Shown one piece after another: positions 1 through 7,874 of a DNA stretch of 64,000 bases. Every line of letters starts with the position of its first letter. The first letter of the stretch is position 1. The DNA comes from Trichocoleus sp. FACHB-46. Lineage in GTDB: Bacteria > Cyanobacteriota > Cyanobacteriia > FACHB-46. Below the pieces are notes generated by a model. That model searched no databases. It was not told where the DNA came from and saw only the letters and a program-made list of their open reading frames with translations. Location: contig NZ_JACJOD010000030.1 of NCBI RefSeq assembly GCF_014695385.1, positions 186,001-250,000 of the forward strand, read 5' to 3'. The position numbers and the translations under genes were made by a program.

Positions 1-138
1 ATCCACGTTGATAGCTTGCTGTCGCGTCAGTTGCAGAGCTGCCAAAATGAAAAATGTCAGGATACAAAAGATGACATCAATCAGCGGAATAATCTGGATT
101 TGAACTTCTTCGCCGGGAGACTCCAGGTTGATTTTCAT
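1..138 (-). CDS. exbD: ExbD/TolR-family biopolymer transport protein, 5' part only
   Basis: The 46 visible codons carry the typical ExbD start: a short cytoplasmic Glu-rich head, then one hydrophobic helix (IIPLIDVIFCILTFFILAAL) containing the conserved Asp of the proton path. The gene runs off the left edge of the window, so the periplasmic domain is unseen. It lies 27 bp downstream of an ExbB-type gene on the same strand, the usual ExbB-ExbD order. In this family the two proteins form a proton-driven inner-membrane motor that energises TonB-dependent outer-membrane transport. Family assignment is firm; the substrate system cannot be told from here. Confidence 0.85.
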   Translation of the reverse strand, partial: MKINLESPGEEVQIQIIPLIDVIFCILTFFILAALQLTRQQAINVD

Positions 139-165
139 GACCTTGTGAAAATAGGGGCAGCAAAC

Positions 166-882
166 TTAATAGTCAGTCAGGTTAGGAGTATCCGTTTTTG
201 TCTCCGAAGTAGAAGGATAGGTAGCGGCAGCACTGCCTACCAAAGGCGAAACCCCTTTTCTTTCCAGCCATTGCTGGCGGTGGAGGAGCTCTAAATCGTT
301 ACCAGCTTTGCGAAATAGTTTCACTTGATTAAACAGCAGACCTTGAAATAGTCGATAGAATGCTAACGCCAAAATTGCCACAATTAGGCCAGCGGCTGTA
401 CTAATCAACGCTTCACCAATACCAGTGGTAACCCCTGCTGTAGAAGCAGTACCAATGTCACCAATCCGAATCGATCGCAGCGATTGGATCAAGCCCACGA
501 CTGTTCCTAAAAGTCCTAAGAGCGGAGAGAGCGCAATCACTGCTTCCAACGCTTTGTCACCTCGGCGCATAGAGGCCAATTCTTCATCAGCAGAGGCTTC
601 CAACGCCAGCTTAAATAACTCTGGGTCAGGATTTTGTAGTCTTAGAGGCGCATAGAGAAAACGCCCAACGGGTTGATCGTCAGCTCTTCTAGCCAAGTCG
701 GCAGCTTTACCCCAGTCATGCGGTGCTGCATCCATCACCCGTTCTACTATTTCTTTCTCTTGGGTCAAGATGCGAGACCAAAACCACAAGCGTTCAATAA
801 TGGCACTCAGAGCAATGATCGACAAGACCAGCAACGGCCACATTGCGATTCCGCCCTTCTGAAATAGCTCTGCAATATTCAC
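166..882 (-). CDS. exbB: MotA/TolQ/ExbB proton channel family protein
   Basis: This 238-residue membrane protein has an N-terminal helix ([22 protein letters not shown]), a cytoplasmic loop, and the paired C-terminal helices of the family ([18 protein letters not shown] and the [20 protein letters not shown] region). The Gly/Thr-rich GLLGTVVG and TAAGL motifs are the signature of ExbB/TolQ. I place the start at a GTG preceded by AGGAAA about 6 nt upstream; an in-frame ATG at 942 would add 20 polar residues without homologous character. It is followed 27 bp later by exbD, so the two are co-transcribed. Its role is the stator/channel that converts proton motive force for outer-membrane import. 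Confidence 0.88.
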   Translation of the reverse strand: MNIAELFQKGGIAMWPLLVLSIIALSAIIERLWFWSRILTQEKEIVERVMDAAPHDWGKAADLARRADDQPVGRFLYAPLRLQNPDPELFKLALEASADEELASMRRGDKALEAVIALSPLLGLLGTVVGLIQSLRSIRIGDIGTASTAGVTTGIGEALISTAAGLIVAILALAFYRLFQGLLFNQVKLFRKAGNDLELLHRQQWLERKGVSPLVGSAAATYPSTSETKTDTPNLTDY

Positions 883-1100
883 AGTTATTTCCTGCCTCCG
901 TGCATTCCTCAAGCCAGCATTTTCTCTACAGGGTACCTGCAATTGGTGCCAAGAAGTAGAGAGCGATCGCCCGCTGAAATAGTTTCTAGAAAATTAAAAG
1001 AGTTTTTTAAGTAGAGCTTGCCGACCGGATGCACCAGATATCCACACCAGAAATTCTATGCAAAATTTGCCAAAATCAAGATAACTTCAAAGGCAAGCTT

Positions 1101-1430
1101 ATGAACTTCTCTATTCAATCCGTTTACAACTGGTACCGCGACACCATCCGGAACCCCAAATATCGTTGGTGGATTATTCTCGGCTCGTTGCTGTACTTAT
1201 TCAGCCCGATTGATATTGCGCCCGATTTTATCCCTGTGATTGGTTGGATCGACGATACCGTCATTCTGACCCTCCTAATTGGTGAAGTCTCCCAGATGTT
1301 AACCGCCCGCTTGAAGTCTGCCTCTAAGCCTACTGAGTCAGATGAAGCTTTCGAGTACACCAATAATGCCTCTGCGACTGGTTCTGGTGGTTCCAGCACA
1401 GTTGATGTAGATGCTGTTTCTGTTAAATAG
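1101..1430 (+). CDS. DUF1232 (YkvA-like) small membrane protein
   Basis: The 109-residue product has the DUF1232 core, LYLFSPIDIAPDFIPVIGWIDD, with the conserved Pro-Asp pairs between two short hydrophobic helices, followed by a Ser/Thr/Ala-rich acidic tail. The chosen ATG follows CAAAGGCAAGCTT, a fair ribosome binding site; an upstream in-frame ATG at 1029 would add a 24-residue Cys/Asn-rich stretch not typical of the family. The function of DUF1232 proteins is not established. The gene stands alone between the exb pair (opposite strand) and a sensor kinase. A possible 6-bp hairpin (ATGGGG/CCCCAT, 1453-1476) lies just after the stop. Confidence 0.8.
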   Translation: MNFSIQSVYNWYRDTIRNPKYRWWIILGSLLYLFSPIDIAPDFIPVIGWIDDTVILTLLIGEVSQMLTARLKSASKPTESDEAFEYTNNASATGSGGSSTVDVDAVSVK

Positions 1431-1700
1431 TGCTGCATAGTGCCGCTAAATGATGGGGAAGTCGCGATCGCCCCATGCCACCACTAATACTCCTGCATCA
1501 CTTACAACTGCATAACTTCTATCGCCCCTCCGGATTGGTGCTCGTTAATGACCAGACTAGAGGGGATTTTGCTGTGCTTTTTGGCTTTGGGGCAGACTTA
1601 TGGCCTTTTTTGAGATAAAGAGATCTAGCTGGATTTCTGCTAACTCAGTTAATCTTCATTAGCCTAGTAGGTACATTGCTGTTGATAGCTGTGGTTTTAG

Positions 1701-4397
1701 ATGACTTTTCCTAGCCGCTGGGTTCAATTGAATCCTTCTCGTAGCCTTCAAGCTCGATTGGGGTTAGCAACAGGTGGCATTGTGCTGCTGCTATCAATCT
1801 TGCTGAGCTGGTTGGTAGGGTATACCACGAGTGTGCAGCTACAAAATACTCAGGGGCAATCTCTGGCTGAGTTGGCTTATCAAATGGCCGACAAACTCGA
1901 TCGCGGCATGTTTGAGCGCTACCGCGAAATCCAAATTTTGGCGGCTCTGCCACCCATTCGAGAGGCAACTTATTCGCAACCAGCTCGGCGATCGCTATTA
2001 GAAAAGTTGCAATCCACCTTTTCTGACTACGCCTGGATTGCGCTGATCGATCCTCAGGGCAACGTACTTACAAGTACAGGCGGCATTCTGGAAGGGGTTA
2101 GTGTTGCTTCGAGGGATGTGTTTCAGCAGGGACGCAACAAAACTTTTGTTGGCGATGTTCACGATGCCGTCATGCTGGCTAAGCTGCTGCCACATCCGAA
2201 TGGCGAACCTTTAAGATTTCTCGACTTAGCAGCTCCGGTGCTGAGTGAGCAGGGGCAGTTTCAAGGCGTGATTGCAGCGCATCTTAGTTGGGCCTGGGCG
2301 GAGGAAGTGAAGAAGTCCCTGCTGGAGCCGCTGGGACAGCACAGCCAAGTCGAAATTTTTGTGCTGAGTACTGACGGCAAAGTCTTACTGGGACCAGATG
2401 CTTTGCAAGGCAAAACCCTCACCGTACCGAGTGTGCAGAAGGTGCAGGCGAACCAGAATCACTATCTGCTTGAATCTTGGGCAGGGGAAGGAAAATTTCT
2501 AACTGGATTTGCTCGCGCTCAAGGGTATCGAGATTACCCCGGTTTAGATTGGCTCGTGCTAGTGAGGCAAAAAGCAGAGGTAGCGCTAGCCCCCGCTCGC
2601 AAACTGCAAAGGCAAATTTTGGGACTGGGGTTAATCTGTGGCGTTGGGTTTGCGCTCCTCAGTTGGCTGAGTGCTAGTCGCATTGTTGATCCGATGTTGG
2701 AAATTGCCGCGATCGCCAACCGGATGAGACAAGGAGACCAACGAGTACCAATTCCGCTCTTGGAGGGGCGAGACGAGCTAGCCAAACTATCGCAATCTCT
2801 GCGCTACCTGGTTTCAACGCTAAACGGACAACAAGAGGCGTTGTACCAAAGTGAAGAGCAATATCGATTACTCTCAGAAGCGCTGCCACAGTTTGTTTGG
2901 CTTCTAGACCCAGAAGGACAAGTTGAATACTGCAATCGCTATTGGTACAACTACACTGGCTTGAGTGAAGCTCAAACTCTAGGCTGCGGCTGGGAAGTAG
3001 CGCTACACCCAGAGGATTACGCTCACACGAGACGACAGTGGCGGCAAGCAACCAAAACAGGTGATCCCTGCGAGATTGAGTACCGAATGCGCTCAGCTAC
3101 CGGAGAATATCGCTGGTATTTGGCTTCCCTAGGACCAGCCCATGACCAAGCAGGACGCATTATCAAATGGGTGGGCACGGCTATTGACATCGAAGCTCGT
3201 AAGCGAGTGGAGGTGGAACGAAGCGAACTACTGAATCGAGAAAAAACCGCCCGCGAACAAGCAGAAACGGCTAACCAGCTCAAAGACGAGTTTCTGGCGG
3301 TGTTGTCCCACGAGTTGCGATCGCCCCTGAACCCAATTTTGGGATGGGCCAAGTTACTACGCACTCGCCAATTTGACCCGGAAACAACGGATCAAGCTCT
3401 AGAAACGATTGAACGTAACGCTAAGCTACAAGCCCAACTTGTAGAAGATTTGCTCGATGTCTCTCGGATTCTGCAAGGTAAGTTGAGCTTAAATGTCGCC
3501 ACCGTGAACCTAGCGACAACCATTCAATCGGCGATCGAAACAGTGCGGTTAGCCGCAACGGCAAAGTCGATTCAGATTCACGCGGAGCTAGATCAATGGG
3601 TGGGGTTGGTGGCGGGAGATGCCAACCGACTTCAGCAAGTCGTGTGGAACTTACTATCGAATGCGGTCAAGTTTACGCCTGCTGGCGGCAACGTAGAAGT
3701 GCGCTTAGAGGCGATCGCGCCTTATGCCCAGATTCAAGTGATTGATACAGGCCGAGGCATTCGTCCAGAATTTCTACCCCATGTATTCGATCATTTTCGG
3801 CAGGCGGACAGTAGCACGACTCGGCAGTTTGGTGGCTTGGGTCTAGGTCTGGCGATCGTGCGTCAAGTCGTTGAGTTGCATGGCGGTACAGTACAAGTAG
3901 ACAGCCTGGGCGAAGGAATGGGCGCAACTTTCACTGTGCGGCTACCCATGATGCAAGCCGCGACCGAAACAGAGCCTCAGCCATCCTTAGCTCCAGAAGA
4001 AACGAGCTTAGAGGGCATTAGAGTCCTAGTGGTAGATGACGAGGCCGATATGAGGACATTAGCCAGCACAGTCCTCAAGCAAGCAGGGGCTGAGGTGAAG
4101 CTAGCTGCCTCTGCAAGTGAGGCATTGGCGGTTTTGCGCCAGTCAGGAGCAGATGTGTTGGTGAGTGATATTGGTATGTCCGAAATGGATGGCTATCGGC
4201 TGATTCGCCAAGTCAGGACCATTGATCAAGATCTGGAGGAACCCATTCCTGCGATCGCCCTCACCGCTTACGCTGCTGATTCTGACCAAAAACAAGCCCT
4301 GTCAGCTGGCTTCCAAAAGCATTTGGCTAAACCTGTGGAACCGGATGAACTTATTCAAGCGATCGCAACCCTGGTAAAACCAAAAGCTTCACGGTAA
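1701..4397 (+). CDS. Hybrid sensor histidine kinase (Cache-HAMP-PAS-HisKA-HATPase-REC)
   Basis: This 898-residue protein has two transmembrane helices (about 20-42 and 303-325) bracketing a roughly 260-residue periplasmic Cache-like sensor. HAMP follows (about 325-378), then PAS (about 385-500), a linker coiled coil, HisKA with the H-box VLSHELRSPLNPILGW (His537), HATPase_c with N, G1 (DTGRGI) and G2 (GGLGLGLAI) boxes, and a C-terminal receiver with phospho-acceptor Asp823 (VSDIGMSEMDG). The layout fits an extracytoplasmic ligand sensor that relays phosphate internally to its own receiver. A separate single-domain response regulator starts 176 bp downstream and may be a partner. The ligand cannot be predicted. 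Confidence 0.9.
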   Translation: MTFPSRWVQLNPSRSLQARLGLATGGIVLLLSILLSWLVGYTTSVQLQNTQGQSLAELAYQMADKLDRGMFERYREIQILAALPPIREATYSQPARRSLLEKLQSTFSDYAWIALIDPQGNVLTSTGGILEGVSVASRDVFQQGRNKTFVGDVHDAVMLAKLLPHPNGEPLRFLDLAAPVLSEQGQFQGVIAAHLSWAWAEEVKKSLLEPLGQHSQVEIFVLSTDGKVLLGPDALQGKTLTVPSVQKVQANQNHYLLESWAGEGKFLTGFARAQGYRDYPGLDWLVLVRQKAEVALAPARKLQRQILGLGLICGVGFALLSWLSASRIVDPMLEIAAIANRMRQGDQRVPIPLLEGRDELAKLSQSLRYLVSTLNGQQEALYQSEEQYRLLSEALPQFVWLLDPEGQVEYCNRYWYNYTGLSEAQTLGCGWEVALHPEDYAHTRRQWRQATKTGDPCEIEYRMRSATGEYRWYLASLGPAHDQAGRIIKWVGTAIDIEARKRVEVERSELLNREKTAREQAETANQLKDEFLAVLSHELRSPLNPILGWAKLLRTRQFDPETTDQALETIERNAKLQAQLVEDLLDVSRILQGKLSLNVATVNLATTIQSAIETVRLAATAKSIQIHAELDQWVGLVAGDANRLQQVVWNLLSNAVKFTPAGGNVEVRLEAIAPYAQIQVIDTGRGIRPEFLPHVFDHFRQADSSTTRQFGGLGLGLAIVRQVVELHGGTVQVDSLGEGMGATFTVRLPMMQAATETEPQPSLAPEETSLEGIRVLVVDDEADMRTLASTVLKQAGAEVKLAASASEALAVLRQSGADVLVSDIGMSEMDGYRLIRQVRTIDQDLEEPIPAIALTAYAADSDQKQALSAGFQKHLAKPVEPDELIQAIATLVKPKASR

Positions 4398-4573
4398 CTG
4401 GTCGAACAAGTAGATTGAATCACACAAGCCATGGAAGTGATATATATCACTTTTCAACTTCATGGCATTTCCACTCCTTAGGGGCTTCCTCAGTAACATC
4501 GCAATCCATTAATTTAGCAAGAGTTATTCTCATAGCTCCTAATCAGCGTCAGCAGGGGCTTTTCAGTTCTGCT

Positions 4574-5020
4574 ATGTCCAGATCCGCAGACCAAAAAACA
4601 ATTGAGCAGCCATTACCGTTAGCAGATTTATGGTTGCTGCTGATAGAAGATGAGCCAGATACTGCTGAGTTGCTAACTTTTGTCCTAGAACAGTATGGGG
4701 CTCAAGTCATCACTGTGAAGTCGGGCTACGAAGCGCTCAAAACAATGGAATGCTTTGTTCCCAACGTGCTCATTACTGATATTCGGTTGCCTGATACAGA
4801 TGGCTGGTCGCTCTTAGCCGAGGTAAGAGCTTTAGGGGACCAAAAAAGGATACAAGCTGTTCCTGCGATCGCCATCACTAATTACAGCACCAAGCTATTA
4901 GACCAACAAGTAAACAGCAAAGCGTTAGCTGTCGGGTTTCAGAAGTACTTTTCTAAGCCACTAGAGTTTAATGAATTTGTGATGGCTGTGGCTGAGTTAG
5001 CTCAACGTCAGTCCTACTAG
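4574..5020 (+). CDS. Single-domain response regulator (CheY-like)
   Basis: The 148-residue protein is one receiver domain after a short leader: acidic pair Glu25-Asp26 (LLIEDEPDT), phospho-acceptor Asp69 (VLITDIRLPDTDG), a Thr (AIAITNY) and the conserved Lys in YFSKPLEF. There is no output domain, so it probably acts by protein contact. I use the ATG at 4574; a TTG at 4415 would prefix 53 residues of low-complexity, Ser/His-rich sequence that is unlike a receiver N-terminus. It follows the hybrid kinase on the same strand, which makes it a candidate partner, although the 176-bp gap leaves room for its own promoter. Confidence 0.85.
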   Translation: MSRSADQKTIEQPLPLADLWLLLIEDEPDTAELLTFVLEQYGAQVITVKSGYEALKTMECFVPNVLITDIRLPDTDGWSLLAEVRALGDQKRIQAVPAIAITNYSTKLLDQQVNSKALAVGFQKYFSKPLEFNEFVMAVAELAQRQSY

Positions 5021-5052
5021 AACGTCAGGCTTACTAACGCGATCGCGTTTTG

Positions 5053-5145
5053 TCATCGTCTGCCCAAGAACCAAATCAATAAAGCAATCCCCAACCCAAT
5101 TAAAATTGCCACCAGAATCAGCGTAGACCAAGAAATACCAACCAT
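5053..5145 (-). CDS. Possible 30-residue single-pass membrane peptide
   Basis: Read on the minus strand this frame gives a 30-residue peptide: a short polar start (MVGISWST), one continuous hydrophobic helix of about 19 residues (LILVAILIGLGIALLIWFL) and a basic end (GRR). That is the shape of the tiny single-helix subunits common in cyanobacterial thylakoid complexes. I do not recognise it as PetL, PetM, PetN, PsbT or another named subunit. No convincing ribosome binding site precedes the ATG. It sits between the response regulator (convergent) and thioredoxin (divergent). It could be chance in a 180-bp spacer, hence the modest confidence. Confidence 0.4.
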   Translation of the reverse strand: MVGISWSTLILVAILIGLGIALLIWFLGRR

Positions 5146-5204
5146 AGATCAGGTTCGCTTTTCGTAGCGTAACTGTGGGACAATCATATCTTTGCAAGAA
5201 TCTT

Positions 5205-5528
5205 ATGACTGCTGCGTATATTCAAGGCGAAACTGAGTTCAATACGCTTTTAGAGAGCGAGCCACTGTTGGTAGTAGACTGTACCGCTACTTGGTGCGGT
5301 CCTTGTAAACTAGTTGCCCCTTTAGTCGATCAACTGGCAATAGATTATAGCGATCGCGCGAAGGTCTGCAAACTAGACCTTGACTCCAACAAGGACGTGG
5401 CTAAGCGGTTTGGCATCCGCAGTATTCCTGCCATCATGATCTTCAAGCAAGGCGAATTAGCAGAAACGCTAGTAGGCGCTAAACCTTATGCAGAGTTCAC
5501 TAGCGCTCTAGATAAATACCTTGCTTAA
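5205..5528 (+). CDS. trxA: Thioredoxin
   Basis: The 107-residue protein has the canonical active site WCGPC (Cys31, Cys34), the preceding beta strand (LLVVDCTATW), the buried Asp, and the cis-Pro loop (IRSIPAIMIFKQG) of a classical thioredoxin. Length and motif order match the m/x-type cyanobacterial thioredoxins. It reduces disulfides in target enzymes using electrons from thioredoxin reductase. The start is the ATG directly before TAAYIQGE; an upstream ATG at 5175 would add ten unrelated residues. The stop codon lies inside a 14-bp tandem duplication (5523-5550). The upstream divergent neighbour is a candidate small membrane peptide. Confidence 0.93.
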   Translation: MTAAYIQGETEFNTLLESEPLLVVDCTATWCGPCKLVAPLVDQLAIDYSDRAKVCKLDLDSNKDVAKRFGIRSIPAIMIFKQGELAETLVGAKPYAEFTSALDKYLA

Positions 5529-5550
5529 TCTTAAAAGCTTAATCTTAAAA
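5523..5550. repeat. Perfect 14-bp tandem duplication over the trxA stop codon
   Basis: GCTTAATCTTAAAA occurs twice head to tail with no mismatch. The first copy contains the trxA TAA stop, and the second lies in the 3' flank. Confidence 0.9.
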
Positions 5551-5587
5551 AGATAAGCACTTTTGCGTAACTACAGAAGACGTATTT

Positions 5588-5622
5588 GGAAGTAGAGAGA
5601 AAGCTTAAAACTCTCTACTTCC
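5588..5622. other. Perfect 12-bp stem-loop downstream of trxA
   Basis: GGAAGTAGAGAG and CTCTCTACTTCC pair perfectly around an 11-nt A-rich loop. No T-run follows on either strand, so it is not a classical intrinsic terminator. It may stabilise the trxA 3' end. Confidence 0.7.
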
Positions 5623-6325
5623 CTTCATTAAAATGTCACAGAAACTTTTTATTTGAAAAGCGATCGCTTTACAGGTAGCTAAATATAGCTAAATTTTAGC
5701 GATCGCTTTGGCGCTTGAATTAGCAGATTGAGGATGAGGTAAGACCTCTCTGCTGTGCTAAGCCGATCCTAATTGAAGTAATTGAAATACTCTTAACTTC
5801 AGCTATTGAAGATAGCTAAAGATACTCTTTGAGCAGAACTATAAGAGCAATTTTTCAGTATTTCATCAGAGTAATAGAAGTACTAATACCAATTCTCCAA
5901 ATTCTATTTACAGATATTCGTAGAGGCGAACGACCGTTCGCCTACAGCCAAGCATTTGTAGCCTGATTTTCAGGAATTGGTATAAGAGCAGCAGGCTGGA
6001 AATAATTAAACCTCACCATTAGCGGTTACCTGTACTAATTTGACAACTTCATTTTGGCCGATTCTGGGCTTGAGTTAAGTCGGACTGCATCGCTAACCAC
6101 AGTCACTATCTATGTCTTTAGATAGGCTGCTGCCTATATCATCTATCCCTGTAGATTAGTTAAGTACTTACTGCTTATTGTTAAATTGTCGCTAACAACG
6201 CTTGGTTTTAGAGGGTGTAAAAAGTTTTGCTTAAAGCTGTATAAAGCAATATTTTGGGTGCATCTTCTAGCCAGGCGTTAAACGAATTTTATACAGTTTT
6301 TGACACCAAAAAGGAAGCAGTTGTA
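5623..6325. other. Long non-coding region upstream of the glycine-zipper genes
   Basis: About 700 bp without a supportable gene. It contains two HIP1 octamers about 40 bp apart within AGCGATCGCTTT contexts (around 5660 and 5700), the palindromic element described separately at 5886-5983, and an AT-rich stretch before the next gene that probably holds its promoter and long 5' leader. An in-frame ATG at 6254 exists, but the ribosome site AAGGAAGC favours 6326. Confidence 0.6.
5886..5983. repeat. MITE-like palindromic element, about 98 bp
   Basis: The ends are perfect 10-bp inverted repeats, ATACCAATTC and GAATTGGTAT. The centre (5920-5945) is a strong palindrome with arms GGCGAACG and CGTTCGCC plus a further GTA/TAC pair. 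No transposase is encoded. Terminal repeats plus a central hairpin are typical of small non-autonomous elements in cyanobacterial spacers. Only one copy is seen in this window. Confidence 0.6.
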
Positions 6326-7057
6326 ATGGCAGACAATTATCAATCTGTAATTCAGCCTGAGGAGAATATTTCTTCTGTAGGCACCGCACAACCCTACGCT
6401 GGCACAACAGAAAGAAGCGCAGATTATAGAGCAGTTGAAGTGCCAAAAGAGCCAGTCACCTATAGCCCTTCCACGGAAGCCAAATCTGTAGATAAAGCAA
6501 TGAGTCCCGCCTTGTCTAGAGCTTTAGTAGGCGGACTAATTGGTGCGACATTAGGCACATTGGCTGGCGCTTTGGCAGGTAGAAAAACCTCTGAAGGTGT
6601 TAATCATGCCATCAAAGGCGTTAGTAATGCTTTTAGGACAATCGGTGAAGGCTTAGGTCAAACTGCGAAAGGCGTAGGAGACGCAGCCAAGAGCGTCGGT
6701 GAAGGTGTAACTTATGCTGTGGTTGGTGGTAGTTCCGATGCAGCCAAAGGTATTGTTGAAGGCGCTAAGCAAGCAGGAATGGCGACAGCAAATGTAGTGC
6801 AAGCAACAGCAGAAGGCGTTAACGAAACGATTCAACGCGCAGCACATTCCATTGAAGTTTCTAGTGAATCTGCTAAGCAATCTATTACTGATGTAGCAGA
6901 GCAAAGTAAAGAGATGGTTAAGGACAACGCAATATCCACAAGTCAAAAGTTTGACAGCGTTGAAAGTGGATATGTTAGCCCTATTGACCCAGTATTTGAC
7001 CCCACTGCTAGTTCAGCTGATGCTTTTGATTCCAGCATTAGTTCAACTGGTATTTAG
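6326..7057 (+). CDS. Glycine-zipper protein with 18-residue amphipathic repeats (paralog 1)
   Basis: I do not recognise a named family. The 243-residue protein has a polar N-terminus (1-60), one Gly/Ala-rich hydrophobic segment (about 64-85, ALVGGLIGATLGTLAGALAG) resembling a glycine zipper, then six units of about 18 residues (92-200; one unit has 19). The units follow a pattern such as LGQTAKGVGDAAKSVGEG. Eighteen residues is five alpha-helical turns, so each unit should put the same face on a long amphipathic helix, as in LEA-like or apolipoprotein-like proteins. The acidic C-terminus is Ser/Asp-rich. The start follows AAGGAAGC. A shorter paralog lies 60 bp downstream. Inferred role: membrane-anchored stress or membrane-shaping protein. 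Confidence 0.75.
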   Translation: MADNYQSVIQPEENISSVGTAQPYAGTTERSADYRAVEVPKEPVTYSPSTEAKSVDKAMSPALSRALVGGLIGATLGTLAGALAGRKTSEGVNHAIKGVSNAFRTIGEGLGQTAKGVGDAAKSVGEGVTYAVVGGSSDAAKGIVEGAKQAGMATANVVQATAEGVNETIQRAAHSIEVSSESAKQSITDVAEQSKEMVKDNAISTSQKFDSVESGYVSPIDPVFDPTASSADAFDSSISSTGI

Positions 7058-7102
7058 AACACCTATCTGAGACCTAATAGTAAACCGTTGTAATGAGCAA
7101 CC

Positions 7103-7113
7103 AAGGAGGTGAT
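7103..7113 (+). promoter_or_regulatory. Near-perfect extended Shine-Dalgarno
   Basis: AAGGAGGTGAT is complementary over 11 nt to the conserved 3' end of 16S rRNA. It sits a few bases before a GTG codon at 7118 and decides that start over the GTG at 7109, which lies inside the motif itself. Confidence 0.75.
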
Positions 7114-7117
7114 AACA

Positions 7118-7618
7118 GTGACTAACAGCGATCAGCTTTTAACTGAAGAGGAAGATAGCACTAGCAGCTTAGCAAAAGTGATCATTGGAGCCTTAATAGG
7201 CGCTACAGTAGGCGGCATTGCTGGTGCTTTAACTAATAAGCGTGTAGTCAGTCGAATTAATCAGACCGTCAAAGATGTTGGCAATGCGGCTAAAGATGCG
7301 GCTAGAGGGGTCAACGATACGGTCAGGGGAGTTGGAGATGCCGTGCAATCAGTTGCTATGGGCGTGAATGATACGGTCAGCGATGTTGGAGATGCAGTTA
7401 AAGATGCGGCTGAGGGTGTGAACGGTACTGTAAAAGACACATTTTATTCTGTCAAAGGCACGGCAGAAGATGTTAACACCACCGTCAAAAGTACTTTAGA
7501 CAGTATCAAGCACCAGTCTGAAGACATCATGGAATCTCCCAAAGATAGTATTGATGTGCCAGCTGAGGAAATGCTTTATAAGCTAGTACCCGTTAGCCCA
7601 AGTAAACCAGAGTCGTAA
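7118..7618 (+). CDS. Glycine-zipper protein with five exact 18-residue repeats (paralog 2)
   Basis: This is a 166-residue paralog of the upstream gene. It has an acidic head, a glycine-zipper segment (about 21-38, VIIGALIGATVGGIAGAL), then five successive 18-residue units at 47-64, 65-82, 83-100, 101-118 and 119-136. Each begins (V/I)N-x-T-V, for example VNDTVSDVGDAVKDAAEG, and the tail is polar. No unit has an insertion, so the helical register is strictly kept. Start: GTG after the extended Shine-Dalgarno. An intrinsic terminator follows at about 7705-7738, so the two paralogs probably form one operon. Function unknown; the layout suggests a membrane-anchored amphipathic helix. Confidence 0.78.
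   Translation: MTNSDQLLTEEEDSTSSLAKVIIGALIGATVGGIAGALTNKRVVSRINQTVKDVGNAAKDAARGVNDTVRGVGDAVQSVAMGVNDTVSDVGDAVKDAAEGVNGTVKDTFYSVKGTAEDVNTTVKSTLDSIKHQSEDIMESPKDSIDVPAEEMLYKLVPVSPSKPES
7256..7525 (+). repeat. Five 54-bp in-gene tandem repeats
   Basis: These are the DNA units encoding the five 18-residue repeats. They are diverged at the nucleotide level but keep the period of 54 bp exactly. Confidence 0.8.
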
Positions 7619-7704
7619 GTCTTTGATCTTGCGATTTCTGCCAGATTCCTATTTTGGCTAAAACACTTTTTTGAGCTTTGGCGTTTTAATCCGTTTTAAA
7701 AAGA

Positions 7705-7738
7705 CTGCCTACTAACACTAAGTTGGTAGGTGGTTTTT
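7705..7738 (+). terminator. Intrinsic terminator after the glycine-zipper pair
   Basis: GCCTACTAAC pairs with GTTGGTAGGT (two G-T pairs) around a 5-nt loop, and the stem is followed by GGTTTTT. Confidence 0.75.
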
Positions 7739-7874
7739 GCAAGAAAAAGATACGAAGTTGAATCTGAAAACCCATAAGAAATTGTGATTTTATTCAATCC
7801 TAGGATTGATGAATATAGATTCTTTAAATGTTCTAAATGTTTGGTAGAGACATAGCAGTATCACACTAATTATT

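Noticed and set aside
1453-1476. Hairpin ATGGGG/CCCCAT as an intrinsic terminator
   Set aside because: Only a 6-bp stem with a HIP1 octamer in the loop and no T-run on either strand.
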